DNA from: Aegilops tauschii subsp. strangulata | Lineage: Eukaryota > Streptophyta > Magnoliopsida > Poales > Poaceae | DNA: 64,000 bases | Reading direction: 5' to 3' | Assembly: GCF_002575655.3 (NCBI RefSeq) | Contig: NC_053039.3 | Span: forward strand, 374,333,633 to 374,397,632 | Shown: piece after piece, positions 11,971 through 20,795 of the stretch | How the letters are laid out: every line of letters starts with the position of its first letter | How positions within the stretch are numbered: the first letter of the stretch is position 1 | Made by a program: the position numbers and the translations under genes | Notes under the pieces: model-generated | What the model saw: the letters and a program-made list of their open reading frames with translations, nothing else | What the model was told of the DNA's origin: nothing | Databases searched by the model: none

Positions 11971-13342
11971 CTTCTAGAAAATCTGTGTGGATCTCCATGC
12001 ACTCCAGTTGTATGCCTATGGGAGCATACCATCTCTGGTCTCCCTGACAAAAGGTATGCCAAGATCGTCACGTCTTTCGAAGTGACAAACCTCAATTCTC
12101 TTGAATCTCGTCCTGGTAGACTCACAAAGCCTCCTTGATAGCTTGATGTAGTCCTTCCTCCCATCCGACGTAGGCTTTGAAGAAGGTGATATTACCCATT
12201 CTTGGATATAGTCCCCGTCCTCTAACTTTGGCATGGATGAACCACCTCTCCATGCCTCATGGCACCACACATGTGACCACTCTTTCCTTGAACAACGGCT
12301 CCGAAAGTCCAAGCTCATGAGGCAACTTGCCTAAACTGTGAGAAAATAGCTCTCCGTACTCCTCCTCCTTGTTTCGTCACCATCTTAAACTCGGTCCATC
12401 CATCCATCTACTTTTTGAAAGAGAAGAGAGTCAAAATATATGATAGATAAAGTACACAAGATCAAACGAGAAAGTATACATGGAGCAAATAATTATTATA
12501 TCTAGCTATTCATTAGTTAGGTTATAATTACAAGCATGCGTGTTACAAAGTTTTTTTCCTAAGTTTTTACACTAATTAAGCTAGCTAACTAACTAACCAC
12601 AAATTAACTAACTAGCAACAAATATGTCTAGCTACCTAACTATCTAACAATTACTATAACTAGCATTTGCAAATATTTCCACACATATCCACATTTTAAC
12701 AAAAGATAGTAATTTTTTACTACTAACTAATTTTTCTTTTTAAATTTCCTTTCATTTTATTTTTCTTTATTGTTCTTTTATGTCTTATTAATACCACTAA
12801 ACTCTACTTCACAACATATCTATACAAAATCAGAATGCTATCGTCTGTACTCACCTCTCCTCTCACCCTCTTCTCTTATCCTCTTTTCTCACACTCACAC
12901 TCATAAAAATTATTCACACATCCTCTCAAACTTAGTCGTAGCAATCTCTATGTCACTTTCATCATCCATATTTATATGTTATTTGATATCATCCAATAAG
13001 TATTAACCTAGATAAGTAGCTATAAACTAACAATAATATAAAACAACTAATTCATAACTAATAAACTATACTAAAGAATTATAAAATCAACATGTGACAC
13101 TTTACCAAAAGAAAATATTTAGGGGAAAAGGTGAAGAAGCTCACCTCTCGGGGTCATTGATGACCCAAGGAGTTGAGAAGCTAGTTGTGGAGGAGCTCTT
13201 TTGGGTCTGATGGTATTTGGTCGACCGAGTGTGCCGTCAGTAGTGTCGGCAAAAAGAAGCGGGGCGGCCGATGAGATAGGATACAGGGCAGCGACAGACC
13301 GGGGAGGTGGATGACGCATGGGGAGATGGTGGTGGGAAGGAA
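11971..13342. other. Unassigned flank left of the CACTA insertion; probably older CACTA sequence
   Basis: About 1.4 kb between the Tat LTR and the CACTA terminus. The first 450 bp contain short ORFs on both strands that I cannot assign. 12420-13110 is very AT-rich with CTAGCTAACTAA-type simple sequence and no ORF. 13119-13342 contains CGACCGAGTGTGCCG and GTGTCGGCAAAAAG, which faintly resemble the CTCGGCAAAG/TGCCGAGT words on the right side of the insertion (52169 onward). Both flanks may therefore belong to one older CACTA element. No gene is supported. Confidence 0.35.
13340..13342. repeat. Target-site duplication GAA, left copy
   Basis: The 3 bp before CACTA are GAA and match the 3 bp after the right terminus (52169-52171). 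A 3-bp duplication is the hallmark of CACTA insertion. Confidence 0.8.
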
Positions 13343-13560
13343 CACTACAAAAAAATACACTTCCATGATGATACGTGTTTGTCACAATAGGTCGCGTTTT
13401 TTGTCATGCATGTACATCCATGACAAATTTATGACAGAATCAAGATAGTCATACATGTGCTGTCGTATAAGTGTTCCATGACATTACCAAAATTATCATC
13501 ACGGAAGTGTCCACTTCCATGACGATAAATCGCGCGTCACAGAAGTGCTTTCGTCAAGGG
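13343..13560. repeat. Left terminus and subterminal repeats of the CACTA element
   Basis: After the terminal inverted repeat come multiple short direct and inverted copies of ATGACA, TCCATGACA and CACTTCCATGA. These are the type of array bound by CACTA-encoded DNA-binding proteins. The right end (about 52020-52168) has the matching inverted set. Confidence 0.8.
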
Positions 13561-13599
13561 TGACCGGCACGTGGCATCCACCGTAACGGAACGCCGTTA

Positions 13600-14690
13600 A
13601 GCTATCGGGTCGGGTTTTGGATCCGATGGTTTTGGATCCGATAACCCGTTAACAGCCCCGACCAATGGGGATTTTCCACATGTAAAATCATCATTGGCTA
13701 GAGGAAACACGTGTCGGCTCATCGTTGGGACAGATGTCATCCACTCACTGGACAGAAGGCGCCTATGATACGTCGACACGTGGCACGGCCCAACAGTGGC
13801 CCATTCCTGTGAAAAGGCCGGCCCGTTTGACTTGGTCAAAAGATGGCGGGCCGGCCCATGGAAAGCCTGTTAACAGCCTGTTCGCATATAGCCCATTTAC
13901 AGCCCGCTAACCCAAGGCCCGTTACGCCCTATCCGAATTAGGCCCAGTAGCGTCATCTGGGCCATGCAATATGATTCCAGCCCGTTTTCACTTCTGGCCC
14001 ATGTATAGCCCATGACGTCTTTCGGCCCATATGAGGCCCTTTGTAACCCTTGGCCCATTAGCGGCCCGTGCTGAAACTGGCCCGTAATGAACAGTGTATT
14101 ACTTTACACCCATTAACGGCCCGTGGTGAAACTGGCCCGTAATGAACAGTGTATCACTTTATACCCATTAACGGCCCGTTATTCCGTTGGGCCGTTTCCA
14201 GCCCAAGTTAACTTTCGGCCTTCTGAGGGCCCATTTATTCTTGGGCTCATTTGCAGCATTCGGTTACTTACGGCCCGTTACTGTCATTTTTTGCTCGTGG
14301 GCCAAATTCAGCCCGTCGTTACAGTCGACCCGTTTGTGGACCGTTAGTCTGTTAGGCCATTTTCATAGCATCACCAAATACGGCCTATTAATGTTGGCCC
14401 GTTATGGTCAGCCCATGAACGGACGATTCCAACTCTAGCCCGTTTACGGCCATAATGCGGTCTGTTTGGCCCATGTTTGGCCAATCGATCATACGGCCCA
14501 TATAAGGCCCATTGATGATACGGCCCGCAGAAGGCCCATTGTTTCTACGGCACGTAGAAGGCCCATTGTTTCTACGGCCCGTAGAAGGCCCACTGTTTCT
14601 ACGACCAGTAGGAGGCCCAGTGTCACTACAGTAAATATTAGCCCGTGGTTATTGTGGCCTAGTTTTAAAAAATAGGTTATTGTAGCCACT
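13600..14690. repeat. GGCCCGTTA/GGCCCATT-rich subterminal region of the CACTA element
   Basis: This stretch is densely packed with GGCCCGTTA, CAGCCCGTT and GGCCCATT words in both orientations. The ORFs crossing it are compositional and have no recognisable domain. It ends in an ordered 27-bp minisatellite. Confidence 0.6.
14492..14626. repeat. 27-bp minisatellite, five units
   Basis: Five consecutive 27-bp units start TACGGCCC at 14492, 14519, 14546 and 14573, with a more diverged unit at 14600. The core of each is TACGGCCCGTAGAAGGCCCA. Units 2 to 4 are nearly identical, and a degenerate unit may precede the array. Because 27 is a multiple of three, an ORF crosses it with a 9-residue repeat, which I do not regard as a protein. 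Confidence 0.85.
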
Positions 14691-14950
14691 AGCTAACGGC
14701 GGAAAAAGAACTGCAATGACTACAAGCAAACAAATAAACAAGACACCAAGGAAAATAAATAAGCAAGCAACTAACGCTAGGCTATCACGGCTATTACACA
14801 TATTACATCCATTGGGCATCAAAGTTCGCCACCAGTGCAAATATAGGGAATAAAACAGCATATCATATACACTGGTTGTCAAAGTTGGCGACCAGCGCAA
14901 ATAAACGCCGCAACAAAACAAATCCAGAACTGAAACCACTTCAGAAGATC

Positions 14951-16233
14951 TCAAGAAACAATATCCTGGGTACCCATAATGCTGGCAAGATGCTTAGCAA
15001 GCTTATTAACTTTCTCTTGTTTGGCGCTTAAATCCTCCAGCGCTTGCTGTTGCACCAGAAAATATGCATCTGAATTCTGCAGGGACTTCCTCAGTCCTTC
15101 AGCTTCCTGTCGCAGCACATCTGATCGATGTCTTTCAACTTGAAGTTGAGACTCAAGAAGACGAACTGATTCAGGCAGCGAGTTCGAAGAGCTTGTGCCA
15201 GCAGTAGTGGCCAGTAACTCGAGCACTACATCAAGACAGGACTTTTGGGTTCCTCACTGTCGTCAAGATAGTTTTTATCAGCTTTCTTGGAGACCAACAG
15301 GGATGCCTCACTATCTTGAACCTTATCTGCATTACTTCCTTTACCATTGGATAACGCGGTACTGGTCTCCAATATTTTGTCCGCATTCTAAAAGAGAAAC
15401 AAGCAGACACATCACATGTTTACCATGTTGTATATGAAACTCATTTTGGTAAATGAGTTCAGTAGTAAAGTGGACAGGATAACAGCATGAAACAAACATA
15501 TATCTATGTACCATGGTCACTTTATGGTCTATATCATTCTAGTTTTTGTTGCCAAATTAAGATAGAGACACAGTTCAAATAATATTTGTTCAAGACAAAG
15601 CAGAATAGACAGAATATAAGTGTGGGTAACTATAGAGCAATAACAACACTTGTAATGTGCATGACATGAGACCATAACTGTTTATTCAATTTAAACTGAA
15701 ATCAACATAGACCAGGTTACAACAGCAAACCAGTTAAAGAAACAGGTTTAAAACATACCTGTTGCGCCATTGGAGTTTCAATTCCATCCTTCAAATTTGA
15801 AAATAGTTGGTATGAGTAAATACAGTAATGCAAGAGCAAAGGAGTATGAACCATAGCTACAGAAACTGACCTGAGAACAAATCTTCTTCTCCTGTAAGCG
15901 TTGAGTTGGGATTCGGAGTGGTGGTCATCGTGCTTTGGGCACTGCAGTTCCCTTACTAACTGCTCGTGTTTGGGTGCTCTGTAGTGGAGACGGTGCTGTG
16001 TCAACTGGAACTGGGTTACTATCTACCGGGGTTTGGGTTAGAAGGGGTGTAGCTGGTTCTCTGTCCAACTGGTTAGGGGTACAATCTGCGAGAGTCTGGG
16101 TTATGTGTGGTGGATCTGGTCCTTGGGCAAGTACAATCGTGGTTCTATCTGCATCAACTGGTAGCACTACGTTTTCTGAAGACCGTGTTGTTACTCCCTT
16201 AGATACTGCCATCACGCTCTCCAATTCAAATGG
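14951..16233 (-). pseudogene. 3' exons of the CACTA minus-strand gene (ORF2-type, coiled-coil C-terminus)
   Basis: Three exons with GT-AG borders and matching phase 0: 16233-15871, 15788-15759 (30 bp) and 15374-14951. The first opens at the acceptor ATCAG before PFELESVMAVSKGVTTRS and contains an in-frame TGA after TAVPKAR. The last contains a one-base frameshift near 15240 (a run of four A where five would restore the frame). It then encodes SVRLLESQLQVERHRSDVLR and ends HLASIMGTQDIVS. The C-terminal half is heptad-rich and probably a coiled coil. The product resembles the non-transposase ORF of Triticeae CACTA elements, thought to bind terminal repeats; this comparison is from memory. The nonsense codon and frameshift make this copy non-functional. 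Confidence 0.6.
15390..15758. other. Intron of the CACTA gene
   Basis: AT-rich interval between the 30-bp exon and the last exon. It begins with GTATGT (minus strand, from 15758) and ends in the acceptor TCTCTTTTAG just before 15374. I see no ORF or other feature in it. Confidence 0.5.
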
Positions 16234-16827
16234 CTGATAAACAAGAAAAGTAATTGAAAGTATAGACATTATATGATAGACAGGTGCAATGGATAGTGGG
16301 GAATAAAAGAGGGCATGAAATAATTCATATTTATGTTGTCTAACCAAACTGGATAGCATGACACAATTTCACATATATGATGGCTAACTAAACAGGATAG
16401 CATGACACAATTTCACATTATGATGGCTAACTAAAAAACATGGAAAGACATAGTTCAAAATATGATACTATGTAAACAGGATGACATGACATAACTATAT
16501 AATGTGTTTATTAAATAGGTTGGTGTGCCATAATTCACATACATTCACGGATAGAATGCCATAATTCAAAATATGATGACTGTAAGCACTAAACAGGATG
16601 AGATGATATAACTATATGATGTCTTTATTAAATGGGTTGCCATGCCATAATTCAGATAGATGATGTGTATGTACTATGTAAACATGATGGCATGATATAA
16701 TTCAAATATATGATTTATATAGTAAGCAAGTAAGCATATGGCAATCCATATACGATGTAAAAACTAAGCAATGCAAGACAACATGCATGACATGGGTAAT
16801 ATAACCCTGCCAAGTTTGAGGATAGAC

Positions 16828-16976
16828 CTCAGGGGGAAATAGGACTGGTCATCAGTCTCTAAATCCTCCTCTGAGGAGCTCTCTGTAACCAGCAAGATGT
16901 CTGCTTCAGCAGGTAGCATTGTCTGCTCTGAATACCTTGTTTTCACTCCAGATACTTCCATCACCGCTTCAAATGG
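16828..16976 (-). pseudogene. Exon-like copy 2 of the CACTA gene
   Basis: It starts at the acceptor GCATCAG followed by CCATTTGAAGCGG and encodes PFEAVMEVSGVKTRYSEQTM followed by an acidic SSSEEDLETDDQSYF segment. It stops at the donor CTGAG|GTCTATC. It is clearly paralogous to the 5' part of the exon at 16233 and to the copy at 17480-17321. If spliced straight to the next copy the reading phases would not match, so it may be a dead duplicate or an alternative exon. Confidence 0.55.
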
Positions 16977-17320
16977 CTGATGCACAGGAAGAGTAGTTGA
17001 ATATACAAACGTTGTCGACAAATGGAACACGTAATACAAAAAAATGATAGCATGATATAATTCACATACATGATGATTGGCTAAACAGCATGGCATTGCA
17101 TAATTCACATATATATATCTTGCAACAAGATGGCATTATATAATTCACATATATAATATCTTGCAACAAGATGGCAATGCATAATTCACATATATGGTAA
17201 TTAGACACTGAACAGGTGGCATTCACACAAAGCATGTCTAAACTAATCAAATGACATAGCAATGCGAGACACCATACGCACGATATGAGCAACATAACCC
17301 TGCCAAGTTAGAGCATACAC

Positions 17321-17480
17321 CTCGGGGGGGGGGGGGGGGGGAATAGGACTGGTCATCTGTCTCTGAATCCTCCTCTGAGGAGCTATCCGTAACCAGCGAG
17401 ATATGTGCTTCGTCAGATAGCATAGTCTGCTCTGAAGACCTTGTTTTCACTCCAGAATTTGCCATCACCGTGTCAAATGG
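17321..17480 (-). pseudogene. Exon-like copy 3 of the CACTA gene
   Basis: Same layout as the copy at 16976-16828: acceptor GCATCAG, then PFDTVMANSGVKTRSSEQTM, an acidic SSSEEDSETDDQSYSP segment, and a donor CGAG|GTGTATG. A run of about 18 G (C on the coding strand) at 17324-17341 has expanded inside the exon, so its length and frame at that end are unreliable. Confidence 0.55.
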
Positions 17481-17802
17481 CTGATGCACACAAAGAGCAG
17501 TGGAATGTACTAACATTGTTGACAAATGTAATATGTAACGAAAAAAAGGATGACCTGATATAATTTACATATAAGATGACTGGCTAAGCAGGATGGCATT
17601 GCAAAATTCACATATATGATGCCTGGCTAAACAAGATGGCGTTGCATAATTCACATAAATGATGAATAAACTAAACAGATGGCATTCGCACAAAGGATGT
17701 CTAAACTAAGCAGATGACATATTTGATGTATAAAGTAAGCAATGCAAGACACCATATGCATGATATAACCAACATCAGCATGCCAAGTTAGAGCGAAGAT
17801 CT

Positions 17803-17997
17803 CAGGGGTAAATAGGAGTTGTCTTCTCCTTCTGAATCCCCCTCAGAACAGATATCTTCCTTTCGATTACAATCCGAAATGCGTGGAGGGGGGGCTGCCT
17901 TTGCGCCTACCATGGAGCGACGTCTGCATGAAATTTTATTGCCACGCAAGGCTCGTCTCTTTTGCTCTACATGTTCAGTTCCATTGTTGACAATAAC
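17803..17997 (-). pseudogene. Exon-like block of the CACTA gene with basic motif
   Basis: Bounded by an acceptor (CATGACAG) at about 17998. It encodes an N-terminal basic stretch, RALRGNKISCRRRSMVGAKA, then DICSEGDSEGEDNSYLPLR. The acidic end is similar in style to the three PFE/PFD copies, which suggests common origin. The expected donor position reads AG|AT rather than AG|GT, so splicing here is doubtful. Confidence 0.45.
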
Positions 17998-18340
17998 TGT
18001 CATGCATAGGAATAAAACATAGTGAGATTTTGTAAGGAGTGCATGCAGAAATCCAGAGTGATGGTAGCAACCTGTGGATAGACCCAAAACCAATAATAGC
18101 AGGCAGATAATGGCTTCAGTTAAAAAATACAGATAATGGGTTCTTTGCTGTTTGTTTCCCACCCAACATGAAACTCATAGTAGATTGACAGCGGCCCCGA
18201 TATGTACCCCACAACCATTTAAAAACTCAAGTTTGACCATTAGTTTGGAGCTGACTCAGAGTCTAATCGGTGGACAGGACGATAAAGTAGCATGTAATAT
18301 TATGCGATGCATAACGTAAGCAGACACGAAAGAGTGCGAC

Positions 18341-18570
18341 CTCTCTTGCGGACCCGTGTAGTCCTCGAGGTCATCTGCTCGGTTGATGATGGTAATGCAG
18401 TTTTCATGGCAGCCAGCGGCGGGGAAGAAGATCTGAGGCGGCGAAAGACAGTCTGGAGGTCGGATCCCTGCTGTGCTGGACCCTTCTGTCGTTGGAGCAG
18501 CTGAGCTGGGGTGGACGACGGCGCAGCAGGAGCGGGACAAACCACGCAAGGTTTTCTTTGGAAACTATCT
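18341..18570 (-). pseudogene. First-exon-like copy A of the CACTA gene
   Basis: Read on the minus strand it encodes STPAQLLQRQKGPAQQ, then FRRLRSSSPPLAAM, and ends at AAGAGAG|GTCGCAC. It is paralogous to the block at 19200-18979, which has SPELLQRRNPPSQ, SRRLRSSSPPLTAK and AAGAG|GTTGTAC. The shared LLQR and RRLRSSSPPL motifs and a similarly placed donor indicate duplication of a 5' exon. Confidence 0.5.
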
Positions 18571-18978
18571 GTAAGAGAAGTAATTCTGTAAGGGCTCGTT
18601 TGAATTGGAGGATTCCAACAATGCAGGGATAGGAAATAGATAGGAATAGGATAGGTATGCACGTGCAAAACAGAGAATTTAAAAACACAGGATTTCTGCC
18701 AATCTGGGTGTTTGATTCACAACAATGGGAAGATCACAGGATGCAAAGAAGCATGGTGAGATTAAGTCAAACCACAAGAAAATGTACAGTTATAATGCTA
18801 TTATGCTACTGTCTCTTAGTCTTGTGCTTCATGAATAGGAATTTGAAAAGGAGGACAAGTGAAAATTAAAATTCCTATGTTTTTTCTTTCAAGGAGACAC
18901 TAAAGGAACAAATCCGTGTGCTCAGTGGACAATATATATAACATGTAGAGTAAAAAAGAGATGCAACAAGTGTACAAC

Positions 18979-19200
18979 CTCTTTGGCGAAGCCATGTCGA
19001 TCTCAGCGTGATTGGGTTGGCCAGTGAGGATGCTCCGGCTGACTTTGCGGTCAGAGGAGGGGAAGAAGATCTTAGGCGTCTGGAGATGGAGCCCGAGGTA
19101 CTGCTTCGCTGTGATGGAGGGTTTCGTCGTTGGAGCAGCTCCGGTGAGTTGTACGACGCCGAGGCTGAAGCAGGACAAGAGAGACAACGAACAACGTTAA
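18979..19200 (-). pseudogene. First-exon-like copy B of the CACTA gene
   Basis: Paralogue of 18570-18341 (see that entry). It encodes LLQRRNPPSQRSSTSG and SRRLRSSSPPL and ends at the donor CAAAGAG|GTTGTACACTTG, identical in its core to the donor at 20161 (CAAAGAG|GTTGTACACT). Confidence 0.5.
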
Positions 19201-19407
19201 CCTGAGTGGAATTCTAATAGCATCTCCAATACATGACGTAAAATACATAACCACAAAGTGCTAGATGTAAAATACATCAGCCGCTCATCTCTGAACTTAA
19301 CTGTCGAAACTGAACTTAAATGTCGAAACTGAACTTAACTGTCGAAACTGAATTTTGCTGTCAAAACTGAATTTTGCTGTCGAAACTGAACGCACTAGCA
19401 AGGTGAG
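19201..19407. repeat. 19-bp tandem repeat, five units, with flanking unique sequence
   Basis: The 19-bp unit CTGAACTTAACTGTCGAAA repeats five times from 19291 to 19385. The last two units are variants with CTGAATTTTGCTGTC. The rest of the interval has no ORF. Confidence 0.8.
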
Positions 19408-19864
19408 GCTACACGTCGGTCGACTGACTTTTTCTTCTCTGGTCAGTCGATTTTGCAACCGTTGGATACGAAATCAAGGGCCTGCGGTTCATCTTCAACC
19501 TCCACCCCCCTGAGCCGCCAGCCACCACCGGCCAAACAGCAGACCCCCGCCGCCCGCGGCCGGCGGTGCGCCGCCCCGCCCGCCCCGAAGACACTCCCCA
19601 CCGCCGGTCCACCGCCGCCCCGGTCATCCCTCTAGGCCCCCCGTGCCGAGCTTTTTCTCCGGCCTTCCCCACGCCACCGCCCCGCCAACGCCCCGCCACC
19701 GCCGGCGACCACCGCCCCCATCCTGAACCCTAAGATAGATAGTGGGGTACCTCTCCGGCGAGCCCCCCTCCCCGCTACGGCTGGTTCTTCCTTCACCCCG
19801 GCGAGCCCCCCACCCCCTAAAAATCGACTGACCCAAAAGTCGATTCAGTCGACTGAAGTGTAGC
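19408..19864. mobile_element. Small terminal-inverted-repeat element with GC-rich cargo
   Basis: The left end GCTACACGTCGGTCGACTGA and the reverse complement of the right end, GCTACACTTCAGTCGACTGA, match at 18 of 20 positions. A second matching block, GGTCAGTCGATTTT, lies further in. The 457-bp element has a very GC-rich centre resembling first-exon sequence of a gene. I cannot see a convincing target duplication (a TA on each side is possible), so the superfamily is open. Gene capture as in Pack-type elements is plausible. Confidence 0.6.
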
Positions 19865-20010
19865 TAAATCGGAGCAGCATCACAAGCAAAAGCAAGAGCG
19901 AGAGCAACAGCGCGAGCAAGAGCAATAGCAAGAGCAGACCAGGCAGGGGACCGAGAGCAAGAGCAGAGCAGCAGCGCGAGCGAGAGCTCAAGCAGCAACA
20001 GCTCCTACTG
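19865..20010. repeat. GAGCAA-type low-complexity sequence
   Basis: An imperfect hexamer array of GAGCAA, GAGCGA and AGCAGC words. It lies between the small inverted-repeat element and the first-exon-like copy C. Confidence 0.7.
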
Positions 20011-20160
20011 ATGTGGACGTCGCCGCCGAGGGAGCGACGCCGTGGAGGAAGTGGCCGGCGACGCCGCCGTGGATGGAGCCGCGCCGTGTCAGCTCGGGAC
20101 CGAGCGCCGACAGCACAGTGAGATCGAATCAAGAAGAAAATGCGGCGATTAGTGTACAAC

Positions 20161-20359
20161 CTCTTTGGTGGCGCCGATTAGGCCGCAGCTTCATCCGAGG
20201 AAACGGTGATGATGATGCTCTTCCGGTGGTGCAGGTGAAGACGGCGATGTGGGAATGGAGGTGGCGCGAAAGACGAGGGGAACGTCGGGGCAGCTCCTTG
20301 GAGGTGGAGGACGGGGTGGCTGAACCGGCGGGACGATGAGATCGACGAAGGATCCTCAT
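20161..20359 (-). pseudogene. First-exon-like copy C of the CACTA gene, possible original exon 1
   Basis: The minus-strand ORF starts at an ATG at 20359 and runs through RRSPRLSRHLHSHIAVFTC to MKLRPNRRHQR. It ends at the donor CAAAGAG|GTTGTACACT, shared with copy B. It lies farthest upstream and is the best candidate for the original first exon. The predicted peptide is basic and serine-rich, with no recognised domain. Confidence 0.4.
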
Positions 20360-20790
20360 CCGGTACGGTGGATGAGGGACGTTGAGGTGTTGCTGTGGAT
20401 GACGTCGTCGGGGAAGAGGCTCCGGCTGGGTGGCGGACGGAGCAAGGTGTGGGGTTTCGTCGCGGGTTTTCGCGGCCTCGGTGTACGAATGGGTGGGCGG
20501 ATGGGATGGCAGTGGGGAACCATGGCTTAAAGACGCGCTTGTCCGAAATGTGGGGTAAGTTATGAAAGTACCCCCACCGATTTGAGGCGGTTCTTTTGGT
20601 TCAGGGGTACAACGGGCATTTCGCGTGTCGGGATTTCACAGGAGGTGGGAGTTTTCGCGCGCTTTGTAATTTCGGAATAGCAAGGCGCGGGTTGAGATGG
20701 AGGGAGTTGTCGGAGCACAACGAGACAAAGATATATCGTAAATATTTCGGGCTAACAAGGCGCGGGTTGAAATTTCCGGACAAGCCTAAC
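20360..20790. other. CACTA internal sequence upstream of copy C, no gene seen
   Basis: GC-moderate sequence with short compositional ORFs only. A diverged repeat containing TAACAAGGCGCGGGTTGA occurs near 20680-20700 and 20752-20771. It may hold the promoter of the minus-strand CACTA gene, but I see no clear TATA box. Confidence 0.4.
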
Positions 20791-20795
20791 GTGTA

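Larger units (their letters stand above)
16234..17800. repeat. Intronic repeats with GATGGCATG-ATAATTCACATATATGAT words
   Basis: Between the amplified exon segments the DNA is made of diverged copies of a roughly 45-55 bp unit containing GGATAGCATGACACAATTTC and CACATATATGATGGCTAACT. Two nearly identical copies are adjacent at about 16345-16440. Others, with CATTGCATAATTCACATA, recur near 17090, 17130, 17170, 17600 and 17640. No ORF is supported outside the exon-like blocks. Confidence 0.65.

Noticed and set aside
12016..12318. Minus-strand ORF of 100 codons next to the Tat LTR
   Set aside because: No recognised motif and overlapping alternatives on both strands; left as unassigned sequence.
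14466..14675. ORF with a repeating 9-residue pattern
   Set aside because: Produced by the 27-bp minisatellite; no gene context.
18588..18890. Possible hAT-type MITE starting GGGCTCGTTTGAATTGGAGG
   Set aside because: The start resembles such MITEs but the expected inverted right end is not visible, so borders cannot be given.
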